From: Calocera cornea HHB12733
Lineage: Eukaryota; Basidiomycota; Dacrymycetes; Dacrymycetales; Dacrymycetaceae
Assembly: GCA_001632435.1 (NCBI GenBank)
Contig: KV423923.1
Location: 198,281 to 262,280, forward strand
Reading direction: 5' to 3'
Length of the DNA stretch: 64,000 nucleotides
Below the pieces are notes generated by a model, which was not told the DNA's origin, searched no databases, and saw only the letters and a program-made list of their open reading frames with translations. The translations under genes and the position numbers were made by a program. Shown in pieces: positions 44,390 to 57,093 of this stretch (the first letter of the stretch is position 1; every line of letters begins with the position of its first letter).

Positions 44390-46423
44390 TCACGGCAGCG
44401 TAAGGAAGTACGCGCTCATGAGGGGGAAGTTTGGCGTTCCGAGCCCCGTGACCGGGTCCCACCCGGGGACAGCCTCGAACCCGTCCGTGCCGCACCCGGG
44501 GTTGTTCCCGCTCACAATGTCGTTCAGTATCCAGGGCGCGGCGTACAGCGCCGGGTTGACGAACCCGACGGGCTTCTTGCCGATCGCGAGGCGCGCGTCG
44601 TTGATCAGCGTGAACACGCTGGCGACGACGGGCGTGGCTGCCGAGGTGCCCGAGCCGAGGGTGAAGTTGCCCGAGGCGGCGACGACGAAGTTGAGGCCGT
44701 TGGCCGAGATGTCGGGGAAGCCGCGCACCTGCTGCGAGTTGTTGTACTGGGCAGCGGTGTAGGGCGGTGGGTACTTGTTGTAGTAGGACTGGACGGCGGA
44801 CTTCTGGTAGTCCGGGAGCGGGAAGACGTCCGAGAACCCGCCGGAGGAGAAGACGTTGGTCTCGACGGCCACCTCGCGCGAGAGGACGGAGCCGCCCTCG
44901 GGGATCTGGGTTGCGCCGACGCCGGTGACGTACGGGCAGGTGGCGGGGAAGGAGGGCACGAAGCGGATGCCGTCCGGGTCGTACTGGCCATCCGTGGAGC
45001 AGATACCGAAGCCGGAGGCGACACCCGCGTCGCCGGTCGAGAAGAGGAGGGTGACACCCTGCAGGCCGAGCTTCATGTACTACACCGGGGCATCAGCATC
45101 CTCTGGCATCAATGAGCATCGGTGTACACACCTCATTGCACTGCCTCTGCTCGTAGAACGGGCTGAGCATGATCTCGTCGTACGAGTACGAGATGGACAT
45201 GACGTTCGTCGCCGCGAACGCGCCGCACTGGTTAGTGCCCTGGTAGCCATTCGGGTCGAGCGTGTCCGGGTAGATGCTGTCCTGCGTGGGGTCGTCCCCG
45301 CCCATGTACGTGCAGTACGAGGCGTCGATGGCGTCGAGGCTGCGCATACATGTGAGTAAACGGTAGTAAAATGTAAGGAGGAGAGGCACAAATTGTTGAA
45401 CGAGCCCGAGAGCGTGCTGTCGCCGATCTGGTACAGCACGGGCTTGAGCGGGTGGACGAAGCCCATTGTATACTCCAAGTCGAGGTCGCTCTCGCCGTTG
45501 AACTGGAGTCCGACGCTGGTCGGGTCGAGCCAGCCACCGTCGACGCCGGCCAAGGTCGGCCTATCGCCCACAGCGCTGGGGAGGAACTTGTTGAAGAACA
45601 TGTCGAGATCGGCCGGGAGGTACGCCTGCGGGGCGAACTCGACGACACCGAGCGAGTTCTTGCTCGTGGCGAACTGGAGGCCGGCGGGGGGGATGCCGTA
45701 CAGGGCGCGAAGGCAGACCGGGGTGATCTGCTCGTCGCAGTGCTCGAGCTGGTCGAAGATGGTGAACAGGCCGCCCAGGGCCATCTTCGGGAGGCTCGCG
45801 CTGTCCGGAAGGCCGAGCTGCGCCGCGGGTGGCATCCCGCCGCGCTTGATGATCTCCTTGCTCGCACCGGAGCGCTTGACGGGCGGGAGCTGGACGTCGT
45901 AGTGGATGGTCGGCGTGATGAAGTCGACGTGGTGCGCAACGTGCGCGGGGACGGTGTAGGCGTCGCAGGCGAGATGGGCGGCACCCGAGTCGGCGTGCGT
46001 GTACACGCTGTACTTTGTGCGGAGCAGGCGCTCCGTCTCCGCAATGGTGGCATTGGCGACGGCGAGCCAGCCCTTGCTGGGGCTGAGAGAGACGCGCGCA
46101 GGGTCGACGCCCTCCTCTGCGAGCCAGGCGATGACGGCGTCGACGGACTCTTTGGCGGGCGCGAAGAAGTCTGCGATCTGGGCCGGTGTCCAGTGGTGGC
46201 CGTAGGAGGGCGAGTCCGGGTGTGATATCTTTGAGAGCTCTGCTGGGCCGATGTCGAGGTTGGACTGGGTCAGGGCGATGCGGAGGGGCACGGGGAGGGA
46301 GGGGTGCGGGGCCTTTGGGTGCGGGCGCCAGCCGGAGGGGTGCGCGTGCCGGGCTTCGTGGGGGTGGGAGGGGAGGGCGGCGGCGAAGGGGAGGAGGAGG
46401 AGGGAGAGAACGGACGGGCGCAT
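44390..46423 (-). CDS. Sedolisin-family (S53) secreted peptidase, TPP-like
   Basis: Predicted 643-residue secreted acid peptidase (tripeptidyl-peptidase/aorsin type). Exons 46423-45390, 45339-45132 and 45079-44390; introns of 50 and 52 nt keep frame. Residues 1-17 are a signal peptide. The pro-domain (Pro-kumamolisin type) runs to about residue 190, with a likely processing site around KRSGASKEIIKR (183-194). The catalytic Glu and Asp are in NGESDLDLEY (Glu 311, Asp 315). The nucleophile is Ser 560 in SGTSAATP. The calcium-site loop GWDPVTGLGTPN is near the end. All catalytic elements are present, so the enzyme should be active outside the cell or in the vacuole at acid pH. The promoter lies next to an assembly gap. 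Confidence 0.93.
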
Positions 46424-46564
46424 GGTTGCTAGTCAAGGAGGGTGCCGACAATGGGGGGAGGCGAGGTGGGGGGATTAATAGGATGTTGGGCGGGTGATCG
46501 GGGAAGGAGCGTGAGGTTGAATGAGAGACAGGGCAGGTGGCCGTGAAGGAGCGCAAGTCGCAGT

Positions 46565-46664
46565 NNNNNNNNNNNNNNNNNNNNNNNNNNNNNNNNNNNN
46601 NNNNNNNNNNNNNNNNNNNNNNNNNNNNNNNNNNNNNNNNNNNNNNNNNNNNNNNNNNNNNNNN
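46565..46664. other. Assembly gap (100 N)
   Basis: Exactly 100 unknown bases, the conventional placeholder for a gap of unknown size. It lies 142 bp upstream of the S53 peptidase start codon. Predicted frames running through it are meaningless. Confidence 0.99.
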
Positions 46665-48987
46665 GGACGGGGAAGAGAAGAGAGGGCGAAAACGAGGGTG
46701 GTGTCCCAGATGGATATAGTGATGCGACGTGCGGGCGTGCCAAGCAAGCTCAGGCGCGCAACGCTCATCAGCCCATGCATGCCCCGACCTCCTCTTTTCC
46801 TCTTTCCTTTCGCTCCGAGCCACCGTCACACCGCCGAGGGTGAGCCCCCCCTCGTCCGGGCGCACCGGCCAATGAACCTTGCCTGCGGGGGAGCTCATCA
46901 GCCCGTCCTCTCCTCCCATTCAGTCGCGCCTGCCATGAGCGAATCAGCGCATTCCGTGCCTAGCACACCACGCGGACCCATCCCCATGTCCTTCTCTAAG
47001 GAACGTAGGGGCCCAGATGCCGCCCTCGGCACACGCCAATCAAACCTTGTCACAACGCGAATTGCCCCCGAGAGACGCGCGGTGGAACGACGCGTGGAAG
47101 GCGACGCGTCGCGCTGTGCACGGCGGCAGCCTTGTCCAAAATATGTACATGCACATAGATGCGCCGCTCGCCGCTTCCTCGCCAGCCACCACGTCATGTC
47201 CGCCTGTGCATTCCATCCAAGCTCACATCCCATCCCGGGACGGTGACGAACGCATCCCGTCCATAGGGCCACCTCCCCTCCCCCCTCCCATGCCCGTGCA
47301 TTCCTCACCCGCAGCAGGCTTCATTCCCCATCTGCTTCTCTTCTGCCCACCGCGCTTCGCGTCTTCTAGCCTGGCCAGCACGAGCGCACCGTCCCTTGGC
47401 CCCAGGCGAACTAGGAACCTATCTCCCTCAGCAGCCAGCCCAGCGCTCCTGCTCACCTGGTCTTGCCCTTCAGCCCTCGCGGCGCCTGGGCGCCGCGAGG
47501 GCCCTCCGAACTTCTTTCTTTCCTCTCCAGGCTTTGCTAGGCGAAGGATGGGGTCGGATATGCTGCTCGGCCGCGCCGCTCCGCTCGCTCGGCGTTACTC
47601 TGGATATCCCCATGGCGCGTCGCGTGTTGCCCGTCGTCCACCGGGGTATAGTGCGTCGTACGACCTCCCCAGCCCTCCGTCATCCGCCCCTGGCATTCGC
47701 AAATGCATGCGCATGCACATGCATTATCGCCGATCATCATCAGCCATTGTCCGCCCTGACCTGACGCGCACAGCCTCGTCCTCCCGCGCATACGGAACCT
47801 TGTTCCTATTCACCGAGCATCGTTCGGCTCCATGCTACCCCTAGTGCCCGGTATACACTAGTACGATGCTTCTCCCCGCTCGCTCCCTCCCGTCCCTCGC
47901 GGGGGGCTATTGGACCTTCCTAGCCAGAGAGGAGAGGTCCGTTCGGCCGCCGTGTCCTCTCGCGCTTCGCTTCGCTCGGGGAGGACGAGAGCCCTCCGGA
48001 CGCACCGCGTCCCCTGCAGTACAGTATTGCCCGTTCAGCCGCCGATGTCACTCCACCCGCGTGTGCCGTACTTCCCGGCTGGATCTACGGTGCCTAGCCA
48101 GAGCGAGCCGAGGATGCGCGTTCGCACGCACGCACAGGACCGCATGCACGTAATGAAGATGAAGCAAAGCGCAGCGGGGCGTGTTCTCCGCTCACTGGCC
48201 GGCGCCCAAGCTGCGCAGGCTCTGCCGATCCTGTACTGTATGTACCCTTCTGGTCCGCGCGGCTTGCCCCAGCACTGATCCTCTTTCTGGGGGATGGGTC
48301 CGATGGCTGGAGAGCAGGATAACGCATGAGGGATGTGGATGCGGCGGGATGGAACGATGGAGCTGGGAGGGAGAAGATGAAGTACAATATTGTACGGTGT
48401 ATGCCGCGCAGATCTACAGTACCGTAGAGCCTCAGCGCAGGACCTTGCCATGCAATGTACAGCCGTGCCATCAAGCAGCACATCGCGTCGCGTCGCATCG
48501 CGTCACACACGTAGGTATACTACTACTGTACCGACTCGCTGTGCTCCGCCGCCGAATGGGCCGTTCGTCCAGAGCGGCGAGAAGCCACGGCGATAGATCG
48601 GGTCGGGCGCGACAGTATCGTCGCTGCGAGACGAGCGGTGCCGATCGCGAAGCGGAGCGCAGAGCCGTCCAGCGTGCGCGTGCGTCATCACGTGCACGGG
48701 GCCTGCCTGGTGCGCGCTCGCTCCTGCCAACGCGCTGACTCTCCGATCAAGCGCTGAGGCCCTTCTTCTGCTTTGCCGGAAAATAGTCGTCCGACTCGGA
48801 CGATGCACTCGCTCGTGCAGGCTGGTCGATGATGCGACACGACAGCTCGGGTGCGACCAGGTGAGGCCCCCCCTCCTCCCTGTCCGGTCCGGTCCGAGCT
48901 CTGCTTCACCAAACGATGGCTCTGCAGAAGGACGATCCTGTTCATGCGCTGCTCATGCTCTGCGGCTGTCAGCTCGACGCTCGTCGG

Positions 48988-49016
48988 TGTTGGTATTGGT
49001 ATTGGTATTGGTATTG
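48988..49016. repeat. GGTATT hexanucleotide microsatellite
   Basis: Four to five copies of TTGGTA in tandem, abutting the left boundary of repeat copy B. Confidence 0.8.
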
Positions 49017-50000
49017 ATTGTCGCTCGATGTCGTCTCATAGCGGAGGACGATCCAGCCCATAGACCAGGGCTGGGCTGGGCTGCTTGGTCGCTTCTGCGC
49101 GTCCTCCGGCGAACGCTATCAGCAGACCCACCGTCTCGCGGCCGGCCCGCGCGCACCCCCCAAGCAGACCCTGTCTATACAAAAGTCGAAAGTGCTCGAA
49201 CGACGGCGCCCGCGGCCGTCGCAAATTTCCTTCTCCCGCCGCACGTGCCAGGAGTGGCTGTGGGCGTCGTCTGCCATATATACCCTCCCGGCCTGCGAAA
49301 TGGACGCGTCACTCCTTGCTCTCGTCCAGCACCCTGGACGGCAACGCCCCTGCGGTTCTGCAGCGGGAGCTCCCCACCGAAGCCGTCTTGAGCACCATCC
49401 CTCCCGGGAGGTTGCCGGCTCATAGGACCGCTCTGGGGCCCTTCTTGGCGCACACGGCACTTCCCCTCCCTCGACCACCTCCCTCACTGTCAACCCCCCG
49501 CCCCGCGCCCCACCAGCTGTCCTGCCGCTGTCTCCCCTTGGCGACATCTCGCCTCACCTGGCAGCACGAGCTCGTCACACTGGTGGTCGGTCGCCCGGTC
49601 CTCCTGCTCAGGAGGTAGCCAGGGTAGTACCAGAACCCAGTGTGTCGGCCCGGATGCTCGCCCTCTGGCATCCTGTGCCCAGCACGGATCTACGGAGCAT
49701 CACTCCGATGCCCATTCTCAATGGGTGCCTGCGGTGGATGCACAAGCTCTGTACATCCCGCTGGTGCGTCCTGCAGCCCTCTGCTCGGGTGTGCCTATGC
49801 TGCCTGGACTTGGGCCTGCGCGGCATCAACCACCGCACAAACTGTCAACATGCAAGAGTATTTTCTGCACGCCATACCTCCTAGCCTGCTGCTGCCTGGC
49901 AGGTGACCTTCAGACTACCGGCATTGGGACTCCTCATCGAGGCATGTCTGCCTCCACGTTCGGTAGTCTGCACTTCGCAGCCGGGAAGCTCTCTCTTGGA
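49016..50000 (+). repeat. Degenerate dispersed repeat, copy B
   Basis: Collinear with copy A but on the opposite strand. Block 1 is 49016-49285 (GATTGTCGCTCGATGTCGTC to CATATATACCC), block 2 is 49794-49849 (CCTATGC, GGGCCTGCGC, AAACTGTCAAC) and block 3 is 49931-50000 (GGTAGTCTGCACTT, AAGCTCTCTCTTGG). Further related phrases continue to about 50.6 kb. For example, ATCCCATTCTCAATGG-like sequence and TGTACATCCCG occur near 49710-49760 and again near 50045-50095, so the unit is also locally duplicated. No conserved open frame. Confidence 0.75.
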
Positions 50001-51689
50001 CCCGTACATGGCGGGAATCTACAGAGCATCACATTCCGAGCCCCCATTCTCAATGGGGTTCCTCGGGACGAAGATGATCTGTACATCCCGCCCGTGTCTC
50101 TGGATGGGGGGCCTGTGCACTGTCCCGCCGGCCTCTGTAAGGCCTCTGCTGCGGGCGCAGGGCCTGCACTGCATCTTCCCGGCTGCCAACTGTCAACAGA
50201 TCTGCGGCACTTGCCAACACTTACTGCCCTACCTCACCGCCTTCGTCCCTGTCTGGATCAGCATGAGCTCAGCATTGCCGCCTGGGCTAGTGCCCCGCTT
50301 GCTCCTGCGCAAGTGGGTATGGGACTTCCCAAGCTGCAAGTGCTCGGCAACTTGCTGCTCCTCGTGTCTCTTTGCCCTATCTGTTCTGTGCTACTATATT
50401 CTGCTACCGGCCGGAGGTGTTCAGCACCAGCTGACGTGCCATCCGGCTTGCCCCCTGGGCAAGTTTCCGGAGACGCTGAAGACTGGTGCTCTGCCCTGCG
50501 TTCCCTCCTCTGTACAGTACTCCAGCTGCCGAGTTGACTTGCACGAGCCTCCCTGTACCTGCGCATGAGATGGCTGAGGGTCATCACTGCCCCCCGACCG
50601 ACTCGCGCTGAGTCAGGTGCAATGCGGCGATGCGTCGTGCATGTCGCCCGGCACGCTCTGCTTCGTATGGCATGCAGTGTTACTCAATGTCCTTTGGTGC
50701 AAACTGCCAGCTGTCGGACCGCTGGGCAACGCTTGCTACTTCCTGTTGTGCTCACGCCTTCCACGACGTACACACCAGCCTCTGGAGCCTCTGGTACCGC
50801 GTCTAACCAGCCGATCCTCCAAGCGCACGCGCTTGTTAGAGAGGACGGCAAGACAATGGGTTGAACGCGTATCTGAGTGCTCTGGCTTTCCTCTGGTGCT
50901 TATACTCGCATGTCTGGCGTTTTGTGCTGTGCCTCACAGCGGGCGCATGGGCCCGTCTGGTCTTCATCCTGACTCAAGCGCGCGGCAGTTATGACACTCT
51001 GCGCTTGAGAAGGGGAACAACGCCCTGCGCTCTAGTGTGTCAGCCGTGACTGGCATCGACTTTTCCGGGTAGTTTACAGGTATATTACCAGAGTATGTGC
51101 AGTGTGCGCCGGGCGGGAAGAGCTGAGCATCTGAGTGCCGGAGCGAGTGGAAGACGCGATGCATTGTAGTTTTAGTATTACACAGCGGGGTTGGGTATCG
51201 GACACACGTCTTGGTACGTGACGGCCGCTCTGGCCTCTCGGCGTTAACGACCTCGGTTCGGACTAACAGAACCCGCGTGCGACATTGAAGGCTCAACGGA
51301 AGGTTCAGGGTCCTCTCTGACGCAGCCCGTCCCTCGCGTCGCCGCCTCCGCTTGCATGGCGCGCCCTCTGTCCCACATACCGCGCCAGCTCCCCTCCCTA
51401 TTCATCTCATCACCATACCGGGGATCGGACATGCCTCGGGAATGGAATGGACGGTGGTGGGCCCGGGGTGTTGTTTTCGGAACGGACGGGAGCTTGCAGG
51501 CGTGGATGAGCGGGCGACGGTGCCATAATATTGAGCAGCGGATGACGGCCTCGTACGGCCACACGCTCCTCTTTCCTGCCAATCTTCCCCCAACACCGAC
51601 TCTCTCTTTCTCTTATCTAGGCGACAGTCGTGCATCACCTCACCAACGACCCCCAGGCAGACATCGACGACCCCCACCAGCCGCGCAGG

Positions 51690-54403
51690 ATGCTCTCCTC
51701 CCTCCCCCTCCCGCGCATGCAGGCAACCCGCCTCCTCACCCTCTTCGCCTTCGGCTTCCTCCTCCTCCTCACCTCCCTCCTCTCCTCCTCCCTGCTCTCT
51801 CCCACCCCGGACTCGGACGACGGGTACTACACCTACGCCACCTCCTCCCTCTCCGCGGCCAAGTCCGCCGCCTCGAGGTTCTTCCACTCCGCCGCCTCCG
51901 CCGGCTCGCGCGTGACCCTCTTCACCTGGGCAGGCGGCAATACAGAGTACGAGCTCGAGCCGCTCGAGGAGTACGCGGAGCTGGGCGCGGGCGCGTACCC
52001 GGTCGGGGCCAAGCCCTGGCTGCCCGAGGTCGAGGGCGGTGTCCCGGGGGAATGGACGATCCTCGAGGAGGAGCGGGAGCGAGTGAAGGCTTCTGCGAAA
52101 GGGAATGGGATGGGCGTGGGGAACGGCGGGCTCGTCGACTGGGACTTCCCCGCCCCGCAGATGGACATGCCGATGCTTGTTGTGCAGGAGTACGGCCCGC
52201 CCACTGTCGAGTTTGCGCTCGTTATCATGGGCGAGAGCGCGGCTGTCGAGGCCGTGACGATGCTCAAGGGGATTGTGCGTTTTCTCACTGATCGATTGGT
52301 GAGGAAGTACTGACGTGCGCCCACAAGCTCATGCACATCTCCACCCCCGTGGCGTTGCACATCGTCTGCGACGAGGATGCGATGTACTACATCGACGAGC
52401 GGATCACGCTCGTCACGCGCCCGTCCTACGACATTTCGGTCTCATACAACCTTCTCACGCCCGACCAGATCTGGGCGCGCGGTGCCCGCGCTGGCATAGG
52501 CTCGACGTACCACGCCGGCCCTGGAGGGCTGGCCAAGGTCTTCTTGCACGAGATCCTGACCGAAACCAAGCGGGCGATCTTCATCGACATCGACACTCTA
52601 TTCACGGTCGACCCGCTCCTGCTCTGGAAGGAGTTTGCCCGCTTCCGCCCCGGCCAGGTCTTTGCTGTTCCCACCCTCGGTCCGGAGAGCGACGAGCTGA
52701 CCGTGTGCTCGTGCGCTTTGCTGCTGGACCTGGAGGCGATGCGCGAGCGGTTCCAGTGGGTCGCATCCGACCTCCGGCCAGGCGCGAGCCGGACGGACGT
52801 GGCGTACTCGTCGCTCATGTCCACGGGCCTGGACCCGCGCAACCCGCCCTTCGGCGACCAGGGCGTGTACTACGCCATCTGGAAAGCGCGGCCTGAGCTC
52901 GCGGGCCACCTGAGCCTGAGCTGGGACGTCAGCCACTGCCGGAACCACTGGGGGTTCTCCATGGCCGATGGCGACGACGAGATGACGGAGGAGGAGCAGG
53001 AGCGCCGCCGGGACGAACGCATGCAGTCCGTCGAGGCGAGGATGCGCAACGCTCCCGAGAAGTACCCGATCTTCCCCGGCATTCTGCATTTGTGAGTTGT
53101 ACCTCATCCATAGACCGATGAAGCGGAGCGCTGACTTGCGGGGAACAGCAACTGCATCGACAACGAAGCCAACTCGTTCACGTATGCCGACATCGTCGAC
53201 TTCCCCGACTGGGGCCCGCTCGTCCAGACCGCAACGCAGTACAAGTGGACCTGGCTGAACCGCGGCGACGGCTCGGCAAAAGTGGACAGGGTCATGTTCG
53301 AGGACGTGCGATTCGCGGACGAGCGCTGGCCCGAGGTCGAGCGCGTGGGCGGGTGGACGCCCGCGGCCCCGGCGGGCGCGGTCAGGATGCCGACGTATGA
53401 GGCCGAGGGCGGGTGGGAGACGGACGTCGCGTTCGCGTTCGAGCAGGAGGGTGGGGCGGTGCATTTGGAGGGCTCGTCGAACGACTCGGAGATGCTCGAC
53501 TTTGTCCTCGGCGAGGACGGCGAGTGGCACCAGGCTGGCGAGTACGCCGAGGGGCCTGTCACCGGCAAGTGGACCGAGGTCGAGACGACGTACGACGACG
53601 AGCCTCTGGCATATGATGACCTGCCGGCTACCGAGAACGACTGGGCGGAGGGCGAACTCCCGTACGACGAACCACCGGCATACGACACCCCGCTAGAGTA
53701 CGCCGAGCCCGCCCCGCCAGGGCAAGGCGACTGGATGGACGAGCCCTCCGCCGCCACCGCCGCCGCCGCCCTCCCGTATGAGGATGAGGAAGGGGCGTTC
53801 GACCTCCCTCCGGCGGACTTCGAGCCTGAGCTGGGCGAGGACTTGGACTTGGACTTGGACCTAGACGTGCAGGACCAGGAGCTGCCGGAGGAGGGCAAGT
53901 GGGTGCTGGGCCTGGATGGGGAGTGGGAGTGGGCCGAGGATCCTGCTGCGATCGAGGGCGAGGAGGCGGAGCTCCCCGAGGAGGTGGGGGAGAGCTGGGG
54001 ACCTCATGCGCCCGTGCCCGCGCACGTCGATGCTGCCATTCCTGCTGTCCCTGCTGCTCACGCAGAGCCCGGCACCGCTGTGACAGCCGAGGACATCCAA
54101 AGGCAGCAGCTGAAGGAGAAGCTCGCTGCTGCCCTGGCTGGGCATACAAAGGCTCCTGCTGCTGCCCAGCCAGCTGCGCCGGACCTCTCGGCGGAGCCGG
54201 TCGAGGAATTGGACGAGCTGCCGCCACTCCGGATGGCGTCGCCCGACGCACTTGCGGAAGCGGACACTGAGCCGGCGTTTGAAGATGACTTAATCCCGTT
54301 GTTCCCTGAGGACGTGGATCTGCCGGTAGAGGAGGCGCCGGAAGAGATGGGCGAGTGGGTTGAGGATGAGAATGGGGAATGGGTGTGGGTACCAGTGGCC
54401 TAG
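51690..54403 (+). CDS. Type II membrane glycosyltransferase, GT8/LARGE-like, with acidic repeat tail
   Basis: Predicted 867 residues; exons 51690-52274, 52328-53091 and 53149-54403. A single N-terminal membrane anchor (~13-38) and a Ser-rich stem fit a Golgi type II protein. The catalytic domain (~180-480) has TPVALHIVCDEDAMYYIDER, then KRAIFIDIDTLFTVDP with the metal-binding DxD at 282-284, GDQGVYYAIW and WDVSHCRNHWGF. This matches the GT8-like fold of LARGE/xylosyltransferase-type enzymes; donor and acceptor are unknown. The last ~330 residues are highly acidic and disordered. They contain three related motifs of the form DGEW: GEDGEWHQAGEY, LDGEWEWAED and DENGEWVWVPVA, the last at the very C-terminus. 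DLDLDLDL comes from a small in-frame tandem repeat. The ATG was chosen as the first upstream of the anchor; an earlier 5' exon is possible. Confidence 0.8.
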
Positions 54404-54578
54404 TCGCGCACTGTTCTCATCGTCGAAGGATGAGAAGTGAGATATTTCTTGGTTCCCCCCAAAACTAGTCTATTCATACACCTTGCATACCCTACCCCAT
54501 TGTGTAATACTAGAATGCATCCCGTCTCTTATCCTCACTCGAGCGCTCAGACACGCAGAAGTTCAGATGCTCAGCTGC

Positions 54579-56696
54579 TCAGACCTCGCGCACAGCTACG
54601 CCCGCCTCGCCCTCCTTCGCCTCCTCATCGTCCCTCTCGCGCTGGCGCTCCTGCTTAGCGAGCGCGGCAGCGGCAGCTTCGTCCACGTCCACGGCGTGCT
54701 TGATGAGCGTCTCCCTCGCGGGGAAGAGGACGGAGCTAGCGTAGTAGGTGATCCCAGCGAGGGTGAACTGAGCACTATTAGCCCGTGACCCAAGCACGCG
54801 CACCGCAGAGACAGAGAGAGACGCACCCCGAGCAGCCAAGCGATATCATACGGGTACACGCCCCCGCCGACCTCGATAGCGGGGTTGATGGCGTTTATCA
54901 GCCCCGGCAGGTTGGGGGGCACGGAGACGAGCAGCGCTAGGGCTGCGCGCCAGTTCTGCGATAGGAATAGGTTGATGAGATAGGGACGGGGGGAGGGAGG
55001 GGGAGGGGAAGGGAAGGGACGTACAATGCCGGCGATGTAGTGGTACCGGCCGTGCGGGTTGTAGAGCGCCGGGACGTCGATCTTCTGGTGCTTGACGAAC
55101 CAGTACTGCGCCGGTTTTAGCATCCGCGTCATTGATAGCGCCTGGAGAAAGGGAGGACGCACATCGACGATCATGATGGCGCATATCGGGCCGAGGAAGA
55201 CGGTGTACCCGCCCATGAAGTTGAGGAAGCCCGAGGCGCTGCACTCTGTCCGTCAGACAGGCTCGGCAAGGGATGGAGGGGAATGGACGGACGTTGCGAG
55301 GATCTCCCAGGGGATGATCACCCAGCCACCGATGAGGGCGCACAGGATCTGGCCGCGGCGGATGTTGAGCCACTGGGTTCGGCGCCATCAGCAGTGTGTA
55401 CTACCCAAGAGGACCCAAGAGGAGGAGGAGGGGGACGCACCCTGGGTGCAAGCGCCGTGAAATCATTCGCCGCACTGATGCTATTCGCGCCGATATTCGT
55501 GCCCAGCGTCGCTAAGCAGAATGCCAAGCTGGCGAAGAAGGCGGCGGCGCGGTTGTCCCAGTTGTCGATAAGCCGGAGCGGGTCCCAGTAGTACGCGCCG
55601 TACAGGATGTACCCTGCGGAGGTGACGACGATGCCCTGGAAGGCGATGAACGTGAAGCTGAGGGGGATGACGAGCAGCTGGATGTACTGGTGCCGCGGGT
55701 GCTGGGCGAGACGCGTGAAGTCGGGGATGTTCACCGCTGGATCGGCTGCGGTCAGCTCGAGGTTCGGAAGGGGGAAGCGGGGGGAGTAGAAGGCGTACAC
55801 AGAGTCGCGTAGTTCCCCAGCACACTGTTCAACCCGCTCAACCATGCCCATGCGAGCCTGCTCCCACTCACGCTCGCCCCCTGCCCAAAGATCGCCCCGG
55901 CCCCTCCGGTAACCACAAAGGCCCACACCATCATGCTTACCCCCGTAATCGTCACCGCGACGCTCTTGACGAGGAAAAGCCAGCGGATCCTGTGCGCTGG
56001 GATGAGGAGGAAGGGGAGCTGGATGAGCCAGTAGAGGAAGTACGACAGCAGCTGTGCGCTGGTGATGTTCGCCCCGGCCGGGAGGCGGTTCGGCAGGCGC
56101 GCAAAGGACGGCCAGATCGCCTTGAGCATTTGGTAGACGCATTCCGAGCCGGTGTACGTTTGGATGGCGAACCAGAACATGGCGAGGACGAGGCTGGTCT
56201 CTAGTCAGTTGCGGGCCGTACGGGGATGGGGGCCAGAATGGAGTGTGTGCACTGCACGCACCGGCTGACGACGGAGAAGTAGCTGAACCAGAAGCCGAAG
56301 CTGCTCCTGTTCAGGACGGGGAAGGGGATGTGCAGCCGCGCGCCGATGGTCCCGTTGGCGGTGATGGCAGCGGCGATTATGGTGTGGCCAACGACGATGC
56401 AGGGGAGGGCCTGGCGCCAGGAGAGGCCGGAGGCGAGCAGCGCCGAGGCCATGTCCCATGTGGCGACGTTGAACGCGTCTGAGATCCAGTATGTCTGTGT
56501 CGTCTGGTCAGTGGGCGAGCGAGGGAGAGGGGAGGGGGCGTACGATGTAGTTGAACGTCGTCCATGTGCGCTTCTCGGGCGGGGTCGGGTCCATATCGCT
56601 GTTGCTCCATCTGCTGCGGGGGGCGAAGGAGGACGGCTCGGGGGTGAGCTCCCAGAAGGCGCGTGTGAGGAACGGTGGCTTGCGGGCCATGTGCAT
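54579..56696 (-). CDS. NCS1-family nucleobase/allantoin permease (Fur4/Dal4-like)
   Basis: Predicted 543-residue plasma-membrane transporter with about twelve hydrophobic spans. Exons, high to low: 56696-56544, 56494-56262, 56193-55799, 55736-55441, 55372-55293, 55238-55163, 55105-55025, 54955-54827, 54767-54579; all keep frame. Family features: an N-terminal WSNSDMDPTPPEKRTW segment before the first span; SDAFNVATWDMASALLASGL; FGFWFSYFSVVSR; WFAIQTYTGSECVYQML; NIPDFTRLAQHPRHQYIQ; CLATLGTNIGANSISAANDF; FMGGYTVFLGPICAIMIVD. The short charged C-terminal tail is typical. These permeases take up uracil, allantoin, uridine or related compounds by proton symport. The exact substrate cannot be read from the sequence. 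The second splice acceptor (56194) was chosen to restore frame. Confidence 0.9.
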
Positions 56697-57093
56697 GCTG
56701 CGGTGCGGGGTCGTTCAGGTCGCTGTTGGCTGCAAGGGTGGGAGGGTGGGTTGGGCGAGCACCCCGGCTGCCCGAGCAGCTCGGGCATGCTGCAGCATAT
56801 ACGCGATGTTGCGCATGCTCTCAGGCGAAGGAGGACGTCGGGGCGCGTGGGCGCGTGATGGAATGGCGGGCAGGAGATAAGACACCGCAGGAAACAGGGA
56901 CAGGGATCGCTCAGCGGCGGGCGCTTCTTGGAGCGACGGGCACAGGCGCTCGTTGACGGTGTTTGTTTCGGCCGCAGACTGATATGGGCCGGCATACAGA
57001 CTTCGATTGGGTTTGAATTGCGGGAGCTGAGCTGTTTGATATCAAGATGCGGATTATTAGCTGATTGTACGCTAAATTACATTATTTTCCATC

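Larger units (their letters stand above)
46665..51689. other. Gene-free region with degenerate repeats
   Basis: About 5 kb with no recognisable gene. 46.7-48.9 kb is C-rich spacer. About 49.0-50.6 kb carries repeat copy B. A hexanucleotide GGTATT array (about 48990-49015) sits exactly at the start of that copy. 51.6 kb on is the glycosyltransferase 5' flank; TTATCTAG at 51613-51620 could be a splice acceptor for an upstream 5' exon. Confidence 0.45.

Noticed and set aside
45561..46919. 452-codon minus frame and others spanning the N run
   Set aside because: They pass through the 100-N gap, and the protease frame explains the real coding part.
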